From: Nemophila menziesii
Lineage: Eukaryota; Streptophyta; Magnoliopsida; Boraginales; Hydrophyllaceae
Direction: 5' to 3'
Length of the DNA stretch: 64,000 bases
Assembly (NCBI GenBank): GCA_029959085.1
Contig: JARWIR010000051.1
Coordinates: 806,001-870,000, forward strand
Position numbers and translations under genes: made by a program. Positions 35,386 through 46,972 of the stretch are shown in pieces. The notes under the pieces are model-generated. The model was not told where the DNA came from. It did not search any database and saw nothing but the letters and a program-made list of their open reading frames with translations. Each line of letters opens with the position of its first letter. Within the stretch, counting starts at the first letter, position 1.

Positions 35386-37075
35386 TATATTTTGTTGTTT
35401 GAAATGTTAGATGTGTGGAGATGATAAGAAAGAATAAATACAAAAATAAGAACACCAAGATATATAGGTGAAAAATCAAAATTAGAAAAATCACTAACAT
35501 AGGAAAAGGATATCACGACAAGGGTGAAATCAACTGAAACTCGCAATGTTAAGAGGATTCAAAGTCCTATTAAATAGTACCACAAAATATAGTAAAACGA
35601 TTATAAAAAAATTGAAATATAACAAAACTAGAATATAATACCAGGTTGAATCAACGTATGCCTTCTCATATCCCTAGCTGCTTGTACCCTATTAGCTCTT
35701 GGCAGAATTACAAAGACAAATGGTGCGATTACCTAACAAAATCAAGGATGTTGCCCCTGACCTCCTTATTTCCTTCCATATTCCTTAAATTAAATTCATA
35801 ACTTCTCCAATAATAATGTGACAAGTTCTTGAATGTCAATTATAAACATGAAATTTATTTAGTTAAATTTATAAATAAAATAAAAATTGTCATCTAAATT
35901 CACGATTAACAATAAAAAATTAGAGGCAGCTGGACATATGACATTCTAACTAGTAACGGAACACCCAATTTATTTCTAATTAATTAGGTCTATATTTACC
36001 CAATGAGCACTGCATATATTCGTCGAACATTCAGCAATTTTGGTTTAAATACTGAGCAAATTCGTTAATAATATTGAGCAAGTTCGTTGAACACTATCTA
36101 ACACTGAGCAAAGCCTAATTTGATGTGAGCAAACTTCACGAACCGTCGGTGAATTGTCCTTGGAGTTTTGAGGGAGAGATTGTGTATGTTTTGTGTGCAT
36201 TTTGTGATTAGAGGTTATGTTTATATGGTATATATTGAAAGGGATTGCTTGATAAAATTAAATATTTTATTTAGCGTGACCTTTCTGAAGAAAAAAAATC
36301 CTTTTGTGTTTATTTAGAGATTAGGGAGGGTCCAAGATCCTAAAATTTTATATTTTCTTAAATATGAGTAATTTTCCATCAAAAAATAGAAATTCAATTA
36401 ATACATGCTCACAATCGTAACAATAGTATATGGAAAAAATAAAGGTACCTGGGTATTTTCCTTAGAGAATGCAGGTAGGTTTGAAATTTTTGAACAAAAC
36501 TTTAAATTAAACGCTTTGTAAAGTAATGTTAAACATCTGAAAAACGTGACAAGAAATGTGAAAGAAATTTCGTTTACGTGAGTAATGAAATAAAAGTAAA
36601 GAAGCGAATCAATGACGGTCCTAAAAATTTTTAGTAAACGAGGTTTGATATTTATGAAGGTTCATTGAGAACGCCTCTATATTTCATTAGCATTTCGATT
36701 TTCATTTATAAGATGATAAAATCAATATTAAGTTATTTTTTTAACATAACATATCATTCTAATCTTTTTTAAAAATTAAATTAATATCTAACTTACAACT
36801 TACTTAAAACATACATAACATTAATATAATATTTATAGAATTTTTTAGTATCTTCTAATTATATATCTTTCCCTTAAATAACTATGCCTATAGGCTATGC
36901 ACTGTATCAAAAATATAAATATGAATATAATTTATATCCATGATATAGAAGTACTTTTATCAATGTATATTAAACAGCGACAAATCTTTAATAGTTATAA
37001 TTTATATAACTAAATATTAAATTTATAACAATGTTTAAATATATATGTATAAATTTTTTTGTCAGAATATAATTT
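35386..37075. other. AT-rich D block, unit 4
   Basis: 3' flank of sialidase copy C after the copia insertion. It carries the minus-strand exon-like block (35633-35732) and GAGCAA-type repeats (36008-36120), and is nearly identical to 61690-63380. No other gene is seen. Confidence 0.65.
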
Positions 37076-39460
37076 TGCATTACACTGAAAACCGGTGATT
37101 ACAAGAGAGGCCCTTATGAATACTGATGCATCACAAGTGGAAGGAACCTTACTAAGAATAAAATGAAAAACTAAACACCAAACGTGGGGTAATCAAGACT
37201 CTAAAATCCAACAAAAACAAAACATAACAAGCGATGGACTTTTTAGTATCTTTAATATAATAACTCATAGAATACATGAACCCACATAGCTGTACATCCC
37301 TCACGTGAGCAAGCCACCTGTAAGGAATGAGTCTGAATAGACATTAATTAAAACATCATCCTTCGAACGATGGTTTCAAAGAATATAAAAAATTTCCCAA
37401 ATAACAACTTAGACTACTCCACCAAATCAGGTAACTATGCCCTTGTTGATGTCAACCCTATGGACCATTGCTCTACATGAAAAATTATATTAAGAAGAAA
37501 CTCCTCTAATACGTACCAAAGTCATCGGTTTTTCAAATATATAGAGTTATCATGAAGGTATTATCATGGTTAGACGAAAATCCCAGTGGGTGTTGCATAA
37601 TGGCAGGAGGATACTCTTCTGGTTAGACATTTGGGTGAAGGAAGCACCCTAATTTATTTTTCTATTTATACGATTGAAAATGATGTTTGTTTTGATAAGG
37701 TAAAAGATTATAAGAGGGGGGTGACTTGTGGGATTGAAATCGCTTCCAATACTTGATCCCTTCCTCTAAGCTTCTTGAGATTGCAAAATTAATGATATCT
37801 GGCAATAATGAGACACAACATATCTTGTCGTGGAAAAATGATACTCATGGAATTTTATCGGTTAAGTTAGCAATCACAACAACAAATTTAGAAGAGTGAG
37901 ATTAGGAAATTGAATAGGAGAAGATTTGGAAATTCTGGTGTCCTCAAAAGATGAGAGTGATATTATGGCATGCGTTTCAAGCTAGGCTAGCAACTAGGGT
38001 ATATCATCTTAAGCGTGGAATAGATATCTCGAGTATTTTTTGATCATGTGGTTCTTGTGGGGAGAATGGAGATAAAGTCTTTAAGGAGTGTGTCAAGGCC
38101 AAAAACATGTGGAATTGTATAAAAAAAAGATGGTTTGGGCTTGACAAAGGAAAAACCATCTCACAATAAACGATCTGTATTGGGTTGAGGTTCATAATGA
38201 TGAAAAGGTGGTGAAGTTGTGGTTTAATTCATATGGTAACCATATTAACTCCGGTTCATCTCTTACAGGGCCTTCCATTGAATTATTGCACTAGTTTTAG
38301 GGGGATTAATGACGCAAGTCCTCTTTATCCAAGGACCCCACCTACAAACTCAATTCAGGGTATGTTAATTCTCCATTCCCTATTGACCAACACATCTCCT
38401 CCACAACAGTGTATCCGATCGAGGCAGTAGTTAGGGGCCATATTAATTCAGAACAGGTGTTACAAAATAAGTTGAGCAAGAAGCAGGTGGATTGAATTGT
38501 CCTTGGGCCCTAAGGTAAGTAGAGGAACTATGTGGTCCTCCAATCAGCAAACAGAAGGTACAAATACAAGCAGGCAAGAAATATCCTCGTGGTAACTGCT
38601 GGGAGTCGTGATCATCAGTCTCTAAACATGTTAGAATGGTGGAATAAACACTTGCACAGTAAAAGGATATTGCATATCTTACTTGGAATGTTTTCTTCAA
38701 TGCCTTTTTGGTGTCGTGTGGATAGAGCAAAATGAATCTGTATTCAATCACAACGTGATCAGAAACGTGAAATATTAATCTGAAAAGCCAAATACGAAGC
38801 ATCAAAGTAGATACGAGCGTGGTGAAGTTATATAGATGGATCTCTTGTCATAGAGATTACGTAGAGCTTATCATTTGGTGTAAACCGAATCGCGGCTCAA
38901 GCTTAATAAATACTGAAGTTGTGATATCAGACGACACTCTGATGGGATAGATATTATGCTCAGAATTATAGTTGGTAACTGGGCCTGAGGATTTCCCATG
39001 AGACTAAATGGAAACTCTCAGGTGGTGGAATAATTAGTAGCACTTTATGAGGGTTTGAGGATGGGAGAGGAGATGAGAGTCAAAGACTTAGAGGTGGAGG
39101 TTGACTTGTAAGAGGCTTAAAGGGTGTTTTCACAGGTGTAATCTAAAAGGGGTTCAATCATGTTCGGGTGGATGGGACCCGTACTATCATGGCAAGGAAC
39201 AAAGCATAATCAATGGTATTTACAAAGAAGCAGACATGTGCGCTGACTAAGTCTCTCGTATGAGATTACACTAGGTGCATGTATTTTCTACGTATATCGA
39301 TCCACCATACGAGATTTGGAGAATGCTCACACGTGATGAATTCAAGTGTGAATCACCGTGGATGATTTATAGTTTGGGTTCAGTGGACGAGGTGATTGTA
39401 GGCTACCTAGTTTTCCACGATGTTAGAAAATCCCCTAAGTGAAAAAAGAAAAGAAAAACA
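37076..39460 (+). pseudogene. LINE-like RT tail, zf-RVT and RNase H, unit 5
   Basis: L copy most like unit 2. zf-RVT lies at 37905-38125 (FWCPQKMRVILWHAFQARLA, CGSCGENGDKVFKECVKAKN), the linker at 38620-38735 (MLEWWNKHLHSKR, WCRVDRAK), and the RNase H remnant to about 39160. It shows where unit 2 was before its solo LTR inserted. Frequent stops. The shared unit 2/unit 5 sequence ends around 39490. Confidence 0.7.
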
Positions 39461-39493
39461 CTTGACATTCTAACTAGAAACATGACCTCTTAT

Positions 39494-40560
39494 TTATTGT
39501 GGTAATATGATCCCGAATAAATCTAATATTTGTTCAAGGAAGTGCCTTCAAAATGTAACTTGCCAAGTCTATAATACCAACAAGAAAGATGTTAAACATG
39601 AATATGTTGATATTTAGATGTGATTTCGTAGATATATTACTGGATATGGTTTTTACAATGTAGCAAAACCTACAGACCAATCCAAATTAACCGATTCCCA
39701 AACGTTAAAAGTGGGATACCAGACACCCCTACCCTTCTTTCTACTAGATCCTCTGCTAGCATTGTGCACCGTACGCTGGTCTGCCATTATATTGAAACGT
39801 TGCAGTAGATGTTTGAAATGTATGTTTACGTACTCCTCATCAAGAAGCTTAATCCGCTTCGTTATTGGTCTAACTTACCACCACGCTGCTGACAGCGACC
39901 AAATACCTTGAATTACATCAAGGTTGTCCGAACAAATAATAGTTTTTCTTCCCCTTTCTTGTCTGCACATCTTCATAGCTTCCAGAACAACGATCGATTC
40001 CCCTTCTGCAGCGTAGTCAAGCAGAATTGTTTTTTAGAGGATCATTATGTTTTCAGAGTGTGTATCCCGTTTAACGATTCCGATCCCACTTAGTTCTGTC
40101 TTACTTTTAAAAAAAGCGTCGCAAGTCATGATAGTATGTGTGCCGTTCAGTTTCTCCGTTATCCAAGGGTTCCTTGAGGGTGCGGTCTGGGTACCCGTGT
40201 TTGTACTTGGCGGTGCATCTCATTCATTGTCGAAGAGGTCACTCATACCTGCACGAACTACCTATAAAACATCGTTTGGATCAAGGTGAACGTTTTCATG
40301 TATTGCCTTTATTTTGTATTTACAGATATTCCACATTGACATCATAATATAGGTTGTGACTTGACGCTTATCTCAGTATGAGTTTTCTACTCCTTCATAG
40401 ATTTTTGTTATCCATTCCCCTAAGTTATCGTTTAGATTTTCAGCGCTTCGGATTTGAAGTGTCGATCTTGTCCAAACATGTTTACAGAATGAACATGTTA
40501 GCTAGTAAATAAGAATTGTTTCAATCCGATTGTCACACCAATAGCACCCGTGTTCCATTA
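39494..40560 (-). pseudogene. LINE-like zf-RVT/RNase H remnant (R block), unit 5
   Basis: Near-identical copy of 10672-11760, including the same stops. Minus-strand pieces include GIGIVKRDT, AAEGESIVVLEAMK and ICSDNL. It starts right after the shortened L tail: the F-box gene present in unit 2 is absent here. Confidence 0.65.
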
Positions 40561-41568
40561 CACTGAGTGATTCGTTTATATGATTGAACAATATCATTGA
40601 ACACTAGTCACATTCGTCAATTGAATTTGATCTTAGCATACTTTGCGAACCTTCACTGAATTATCTCTGGTGTTGTGAAAAAGAGTTTATGTATGTTTTG
40701 TGTCCATTTTGTGATTAGAGATTATGTTTATATGGAATATATAAAAAGGATTGATTGATAAAAGTTAAAGATTTTATTTAATGTGACTTTTTTGAAGAAA
40801 CAAATTTCCTTTTTTATCTATATAGAAATTAGGGAGAATACAAGATCCTAAACTTTTATATTTTCTTAAATATGAGTAATTTTACATCAAAATTAACTAT
40901 CATTGGCCACATGCTCACAAGTAGTAGAAAGAGGAAAGAAAAGGGGGAAAGGAACCCGGGTACTTTCCAGAATCATATAAAGAAGGACCAAAATACTATT
41001 CTTTAAATAGTCATTTGAAAGTTTTGAACAAAAAATTAAATTGAACTCTTTATAATATAATGCTAAATATCAAAAAAACATGACAAGGAATGCGAAAGAA
41101 ATGTTGTTTATTTCAGTAATGGAATAAAAATAAAGAAGCGAATCAATGACGGTTCTAAAAAAATTTAGTAAACGAGGTTTGAATATTTATGAAGGTTCAT
41201 TGAAAGCCTCTGATATTTCATTAGCATTTTGATTGTTTATTTATAAGATGATAAAATCAATATTAAAATATTTTTTAACATGACATCTTATTATTATTTT
41301 ATTTTAAAGTTAAATTAATATCTAACTTATAACTTAATTAAAAGATACACAAAATTAATATAATATTATAGAATTGTTTAGTATCATTTAATTATATATT
41401 TTTCCCTTAAATAACTACACATATATGCTATGCATTGTATCAATAATATATATATGAATACAGTTTATATTATAATAATAAAATATTATTAACATATATC
41501 AAATAGTAATAAATCATTAATAATTATAACATATAATTAAATTTTAAATTTATAACAATGTTTAAATT
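40561..41568. other. AT-rich D block, unit 5
   Basis: Matches the unit 2 flank (11760-11866 joined to 16164-17085), so it represents the empty site of the gutted copia element. No gene is seen. Confidence 0.6.
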
Positions 41569-41654
41569 TATATAGCATGTTTTTTTTTTTTGCATACATG
41601 AGAGGCTGTTAAAAGCCGTTAAGAAATAAGCGAATTACATTTGGACAAAAGTCC

Positions 41655-43052
41655 TTATTGATTCTCAAGTACTACTCTAGAAGTTGCACTACCACTTCTA
41701 TCACTAGTAATATACTTCCACAAATATTCGGGAGGGTCATTAAATGTCAAAGGTTGCTCAATCATTTCAGCTCCTTCCCTTGCCAATTTGTCTGCACAGG
41801 AGTTAGCTTCTCTATATATACGACACATTTTGAAATTCGGGTTACCATTTAGAATTGTCCAGCATTCCCGAGCCGTTGAAACGCAGCGACTACTTGAGTT
41901 CCCACCGCCCTTCACTAGCGCGTGGAACTCCCTCGAGTCCTGATCAATGTGATGATTCGAACTCCCACCGCCCTTCACTAGCGCGTGGAGTTCCTCTGAA
42001 TCCGTCTCTATACACATCTCCTTGTAACAATTAGAAATAGCCCAACGTAGACCAAAGTGAAGCGCAAATAATTCCGACATTAAAGGTGATATTATCAAAC
42101 AGGGACCAACAAAGCCGGATATAAAAGTACCATTAATGTCTCTAATAATTCCACCGATACCTGCGGAACCTTTTATATCGTTGAAACTACCATCAACGTT
42201 TAGCTTTAAGCCCGCTTTTGGAAACGTCCATTTTACCATTATGTTTCTAGCAAGTTTAATAATTCCTCCATTTGACATTTTGCCCCAGGCTAAAATAAAG
42301 GACTGAGCAAGATTAAAAATCTCAGTTTTAAGTTGGTTTGCATTTGGAGCCTCTGTGATGTTCTTGAAAATCATGTAATTTCTTTTGTTCCATAATGTCC
42401 ACATAGCTGCTGTGAAGACAATTGGCCACTCAACACCTTCTACTATAGCTGTGGAGTCAAGATGGCCTGTAACCCACTTTTGTAACTCATTTTGTCCACT
42501 CATTTGAACCACTGTAGTGGACCTGTTCTCGGAAAAATTAGGAGCAGCATTGCTCTCGAAAAATCTTGCAGCAGGCGCTGCATTTCTTCTGACCAGCTGC
42601 CACGTGTCATTGATCTGCATCACACTGTCCCGATCAGCGCAAGACCTCCACTCCACAACCTGCCGCGCAGCTCTAGTACCTTCATCCAGGAGCGCCGCTC
42701 TTCCATCCGCATCAGCATTCCCATCCAAATAGGTTCCTTTCCTCCTATTTAACCCTGCAAAACACCCGAGTAATTTCCAAAATAAAATAGGAACTTTGCA
42801 TTTTACCAATGTGTGATGAATATCCTCCGTCCCCGCGCCACAAATCGAACAACCCTTGGACTCAATTATATTCCGTTTGTAAAGATTTTCCGCCGTGGGA
42901 ATGCGATTTAAACAAGTTCTCCAAAGAAAGACCTTTGCTTTTTGCGAAAATTTTAGCTTCCAGATTGATTCCCACTTGAACGATTGACCCATAGCACTTT
43001 CTTCCATGTTCTCATAGGCGGATTTAACCAAAAATAATCCTGTTTTTTTCAA
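41655..43052 (-). pseudogene. LINE zf-RVT and RNase H (465-codon open frame)
   Basis: Polymerase tail with no internal stops. zf-RVT is at residues about 25-100: SIWKLKFSQKAKVFLWRTC, then RIPTAENLYKRNI, C-x2-C in CSICGAGTEDIHHTLVKC. A linker of about 80 residues follows, then AAMWTLWNKRNYMIFKN. RNase H (about 280-440) has LKLNVDGSFNDIKGSAGIGG, SELFALHFGLRWA, CIETDSEELHALV and NSCADKLAREG. A segment is duplicated in tandem: HALVKGGGSS and HALVKGGGNS. The preceding piece (43024-43269, KLGWKVIQEDKAVIW) is in another frame. Without the RT core it cannot act alone. Confidence 0.85.
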
Positions 43053-43310
43053 ACCGCCATTTTACAACTGATCCAAGGTCTCCGTTTTGTTTAACTACCC
43101 CATTCCGAAGCACATCCACACCCGCTAAAATAGCTTTGCATATACCCGAATCATTTACATTTTGTTGCCGATTCAAAATCCCATTCCTAAAATACTTATT
43201 TCGAAGAACCTCCGTCCATATTACAGCCTTGTCCTCTTGTATTACTTTCCATCCAAGTTTGGCTAACAAAGCTAGATTATACTTCTCCGCACCTCTAATC
43301 CCTAGGCCTC
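43024..43310 (-). pseudogene. LINE RT thumb fragment
   Basis: Minus-strand frame reading GGLGIRGAEKYNLALLAKLGW then VIWTEVLRNKYFRNGIL. This is the standard stretch after the RT palm in plant L1 elements. It is frameshifted relative to the 465-codon frame near 43045 and is cut at the 5' end of the insert. Confidence 0.7.
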
Positions 43311-43406
43311 CTTCACCTATATAGCATGTTTATGTATACTCTTATTTGTCAAAATATATTTTCATATTACAATGAAAACAGTGATTACAATTTACAAGAA
43401 AGACCC

Positions 43407-44815
43407 TGTTGGCATATAGCCTCCCTTAATAGGTTGTTTTAATGTGACAAATCCTCTTGTGTTTAGTGTGCTAATTACTATTGTTATATACATTCTATCT
43501 TGCACTCTAATTCATCAAAAAGCACATTCTTTATCATTTAGATCAAAGCTTTATTATTTTATCTTAAGAAACTAATTCTCATACAAATAGTTTTAACCTT
43601 ATCTTTGTGTACATTGAGAATTAGCTTTAGTGATCAACTACAAAGTTTATTAGAATGATGTTCTCTACAACTCTCGTGAAGAAGGTTTTCTGATCCGAGC
43701 ATCGTAGTAAAAGATATACTCATTAAAAGGTGTTTTAGACCTTTGGTGTGGTACACCGCACTATGGGCACGGTACACCGCAGATGTACGGACCAGGGCAC
43801 GGACCAGGGGGCTAGCCCGTCAGAGAGCAAGTGAATTTAGCAAGCTTGGTACGGTACACCGGACCAACCCCGCGGTGCACCGCAGATTAGGGTTTCCTGC
43901 AGCAAATGAAGACAAAAGGAATATATCCGTTGGGATATTAATATATCCGTTGGAGACAAGTCTTATGACCGTTGGGAGCATTTTGCAGCTATAAATTGAA
44001 GGTCTTTCAAGGCTACAACTACACCTTCAACCTATATACACTTAGGGGCTTAATTGTTATCATCCAAGAAGGTGTCAAGAGCTATAATTGTCATATCCAC
44101 TCAATTAAGGAGTTAATCCAAGGAGCTTCAAAGTTATTATCTACTCAAGAGAAGTTTTAAGCTTATAGTTATATCATCTCTTTAGGAGTTCATTAGCAAA
44201 GTTGTTTCACCCTTTAAACACTTTGTATTTATCCTCTTAAGTCTAGATTCTTGTAATAGATAGATTAAGAAAGAATTTGAGTATCGGGAGTATACTCGGT
44301 GTCCTTGTGTTGAGATTACACAAGAGTTTCCTTCGTGGTTTTGAAGAGGTTGTCCTTCGTGTTATCGAAGAGGTTGTAAGGGTTATTGTGTTCTCGACCC
44401 GGTTAAGAGAGACACGGGAGCTTAGTAAAAAGCTTGAAATCCTAAGGAGGCTTCCTTAGGTAGTGGATGTAGGGAAACCGAACCACTATAAATCGTGTGT
44501 ATCTTTCTATCCCTACTCTATTTACTTTCCGCACTTTATATGTTTGATTATATGCTAGTATGAATATTGTGATATTGATTATCTAGTTTATCTATATTAG
44601 TTCATCTAGCATAGTAAGAGAATAGATAGTTGATTTACTTGTTTAACTTATATATCGAACCTCTAACCTATCCATTGCATGATCCCTTAAGAGTTTGATA
44701 TATTAGTTAACTTAGAAGTTTTTCTCTAAAACATATAATTGTCCAAAAGATTTTTAATTAGGCATTAATCTTATTAGTAATCCTATTCACCCCCCCCCCC
44801 CCTCTAGGACTTTCA
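43407..44815 (+). repeat. 5' LTR of the Sirevirus-like element
   Basis: Starts TGTTGGCATATAGCC, ends TAGGACTTTCA. A cluster at 43746-43883 has four copies of a near-palindrome (GCGGTGCACCGC or GGTACACCGCA variants). Ends with a C13 run before the last 13 bases. Small open frames (43743-44459) have no homology and recur in the other LTR. Confidence 0.9.
43746..43883. promoter_or_regulatory. Palindromic CG-rich motif cluster in the LTR
   Basis: Four occurrences of a GGTACACCGCA/GCGGTGCACCGC theme, in a segment far richer in G and C than the rest of the LTR. It is repeated in the 3' LTR (47304-47440). Two more occur in the interior (46054-46065 perfect palindrome; 46075-46087). LTRs often carry regulatory sites upstream of the transcription start; binding here is an inference. 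Confidence 0.45.
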
Positions 44816-46972
44816 ATTGGTATCAGAGCCTAACTCTACGTGAATAGCTTAACCGTTAGTAGAGTAAACGATTTGGAATTTAATCTTTTGGAAGTGTTGT
44901 TTTCTACACAACCTCCATTTTCTTGTAGGTGATCGTTACTTTGCTTGGAGGAAACAAATGGAAGAATTAATATACGAAAGAACACTCAAATCTCGAAAAA
45001 GGAAAATCCGGTGATCTCTTTTCTTTATCTCGTATATATTTTTGCGTTCCTCCTTATGGCTTGTGTTTATAATTTTGTTTTGGTTGTGATTTGATTAGTT
45101 GTGTTTGTTGTTATCATGTTTTATCTTTGGATATTATCTTGTGATACTAATCATTGTTTTAATGTTATTAGTGTTATTGCATCTAATTCTCATGAATGAT
45201 GTTTTTGCACTTTAGCTCTTAGAATTTTGGTAATTGCATTTTAGTCCCCAAAATTTTCAAAATTGCACTTTGACCCCTCATATTTATTAAATTCTCCAAA
45301 GTGTCATAGTTTGGACTTCATAATCTTTCACATGTAAAATTTGCCATTTTAGTTCATATTTTTGAAAAATTGCATTTTTAGTCCCTACTATGTGAAATTG
45401 CTTTTTTGTCCCTCAACTATTATAAATTGCACTTTTTATTCTTATAAGTTTTTATAAATTTTAAAAGTGCCTATTGATTGATAAAAGGGAAAAAGATCAA
45501 AGATATTAGTTTACACTTTCATATCTCAATTTATCTTTCAACACAAATTTGTATTTTCATATGTCTTTTAGTAAGGGTGAGTTTTAAAGAAATTGCTTTT
45601 CAAAATATTTTTCCGATAATATTTTAAAATCTCATAGCATTTCAAAAATGTTTTCATGCATAGAATTATGGGAATTAATCCATTATTTGTCATTAACTCA
45701 TTTGCATGAAATTGTTTAGCCTTACTATCTATATGTTGTGCTTCATTATGTGCTTATATGGTTTATTCCCTATTGTGCTAATATCTTGTATAACGTGACC
45801 TTTTCATGCTTAAAATTGCTTAGTTTTTACATTGGGTCTTTTTGTACTTTTTAGAAAATATAGGGGTATTTGTGAAATAAACTGTTTTATTTGTTTTCGG
45901 GATTTCCATGTTGAATCTTTTCAAAACAAAAGCGTTTTTAGTAGTTTTAAAATATTTCTATACTATTGGGGAGTTTTCGTATTAGCTTCGGGTGTTTATG
46001 CAAATTGCCTATTTTCTATTCTCTCCTCTTACACCTTTTAGTCGAGCTTTAGTGCGGTGCACCGCAGCAATGGTCCGGTACACCGCGATTCGGGGTTTAT
46101 TGTTTTATTTTGCATTGTGGTCCCTATTGGTTGAAAATATTGATTTGAGGTCCCTATAGTTTGAACAAGTTGCATTTAGCTTTCTTATGCTTGAAAATTA
46201 GACCTAGGTCCCTATTGTCTTGAGAAAGTTATACTTAGGTCCTTGAAGTTTTTCAAAATTGCATTTAGTCCCTAAACTTTTGAAAAATGCATTTTGACCC
46301 CTTTACTTTTCAAAGATTAAATCTTACCCCTTGATTTCTTAAAATCGGTTCAAATATTCTTATTAGTAAAAAGGGGAGAAATTATTGGTCAAACTTTTTC
46401 AAAATTGAAACAAACACTCTCTGCATTTTGTGAGGGGGAGTTTTTCTTAAATTGTCTTTAAAAACTCAAATGCTTGGTTAATCGTTTATCTCATAATTGC
46501 ACTAATCGTTTGCGTTTATAGAAAGCTTATAAGATGATAATCTTCCGATCTAGAAGTTGGTAAAACGTTCTTATCCCTTATATCTTTCTTTCATCTTGTT
46601 TCATGCTTTACATTGTTAATCTTTATGCATTTCAAAATTAAAATGTTTTAAATGCTTTTAACCCTTGATCTCTCTATGTTGTTTTTCAAAATCTATTCAC
46701 TTGAGTTCTTGCTCTTCTATGTTTAGTTGTTTGATATTATTTTATTATCCCGTCTTTTTGATGAAGACAAAGGGGGAGAAATATGTGCACTAAAACTTTC
46801 AAAATTGCACTTTTTAATACTCACAAATGCATTTCATATCTTATATTCATTTTTACTTAAATGCTTATTGTGAGGGGGAGCTAATTGCATTAGAGCTTAA
46901 ACTTTCATATCATTCCTAAGGTGTTTTAGTGAAGGATTTGTCATCATCAAAAAGGGGGAGATTGTTGGCATA
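44816..46972 (+). other. Non-coding interior of the Sirevirus-like element
   Basis: Begins with the primer site (44818-44830). Contains no long open frame. Two stretches (45205-45480 and 46115-46350) are composed of repeated phrases such as TTAGTCCC, AATTGCA and GACCCC, then several purine tracts near the 3' end. The start (after GTGATCGTTACTTTGCTTGG) may be a remnant of Gag: the frame GDRYFAWRKQMEE near 44930 resembles the WK.KME motif of copia Gag. Confidence 0.6.
46959..46972 (+). other. Polypurine tract of the Sirevirus-like element
   Basis: AAAAGGGGGAGATT immediately before the 3' LTR, preceded by TTGTCATCATC, an arrangement typical of Sirevirus 3' ends. Confidence 0.8.

Larger units (their letters stand above)
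41583..43317 (-). mobile_element. 5'-truncated L1-like LINE, minus strand
   Basis: A 1735-bp insert with a 14-bp duplication tatatagcatgttt (41569-41582, 43318-43331) and a T-run at the left, which is the A-tail on the minus strand. Truncation within the RT thumb (GEGGLGIRGAEKYN near 43300) is typical of incomplete target-primed reverse transcription. The duplication is exact and the frame inside is open, so the insertion is fairly recent and belongs to a family other than the L blocks. Confidence 0.88.

Noticed and set aside
43743..44459. Small frames in the Sirevirus-like LTR, repeated at 47530-48017
   Set aside because: They are duplicated only because both LTRs are near-identical; no homology or start context supports them.
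44789..44802. Poly-C runs of 13 and 23 near the LTR ends as possible assembly errors
   Set aside because: Both LTRs have the run at the same place, so it is real in kind, though its exact length may be unreliable.
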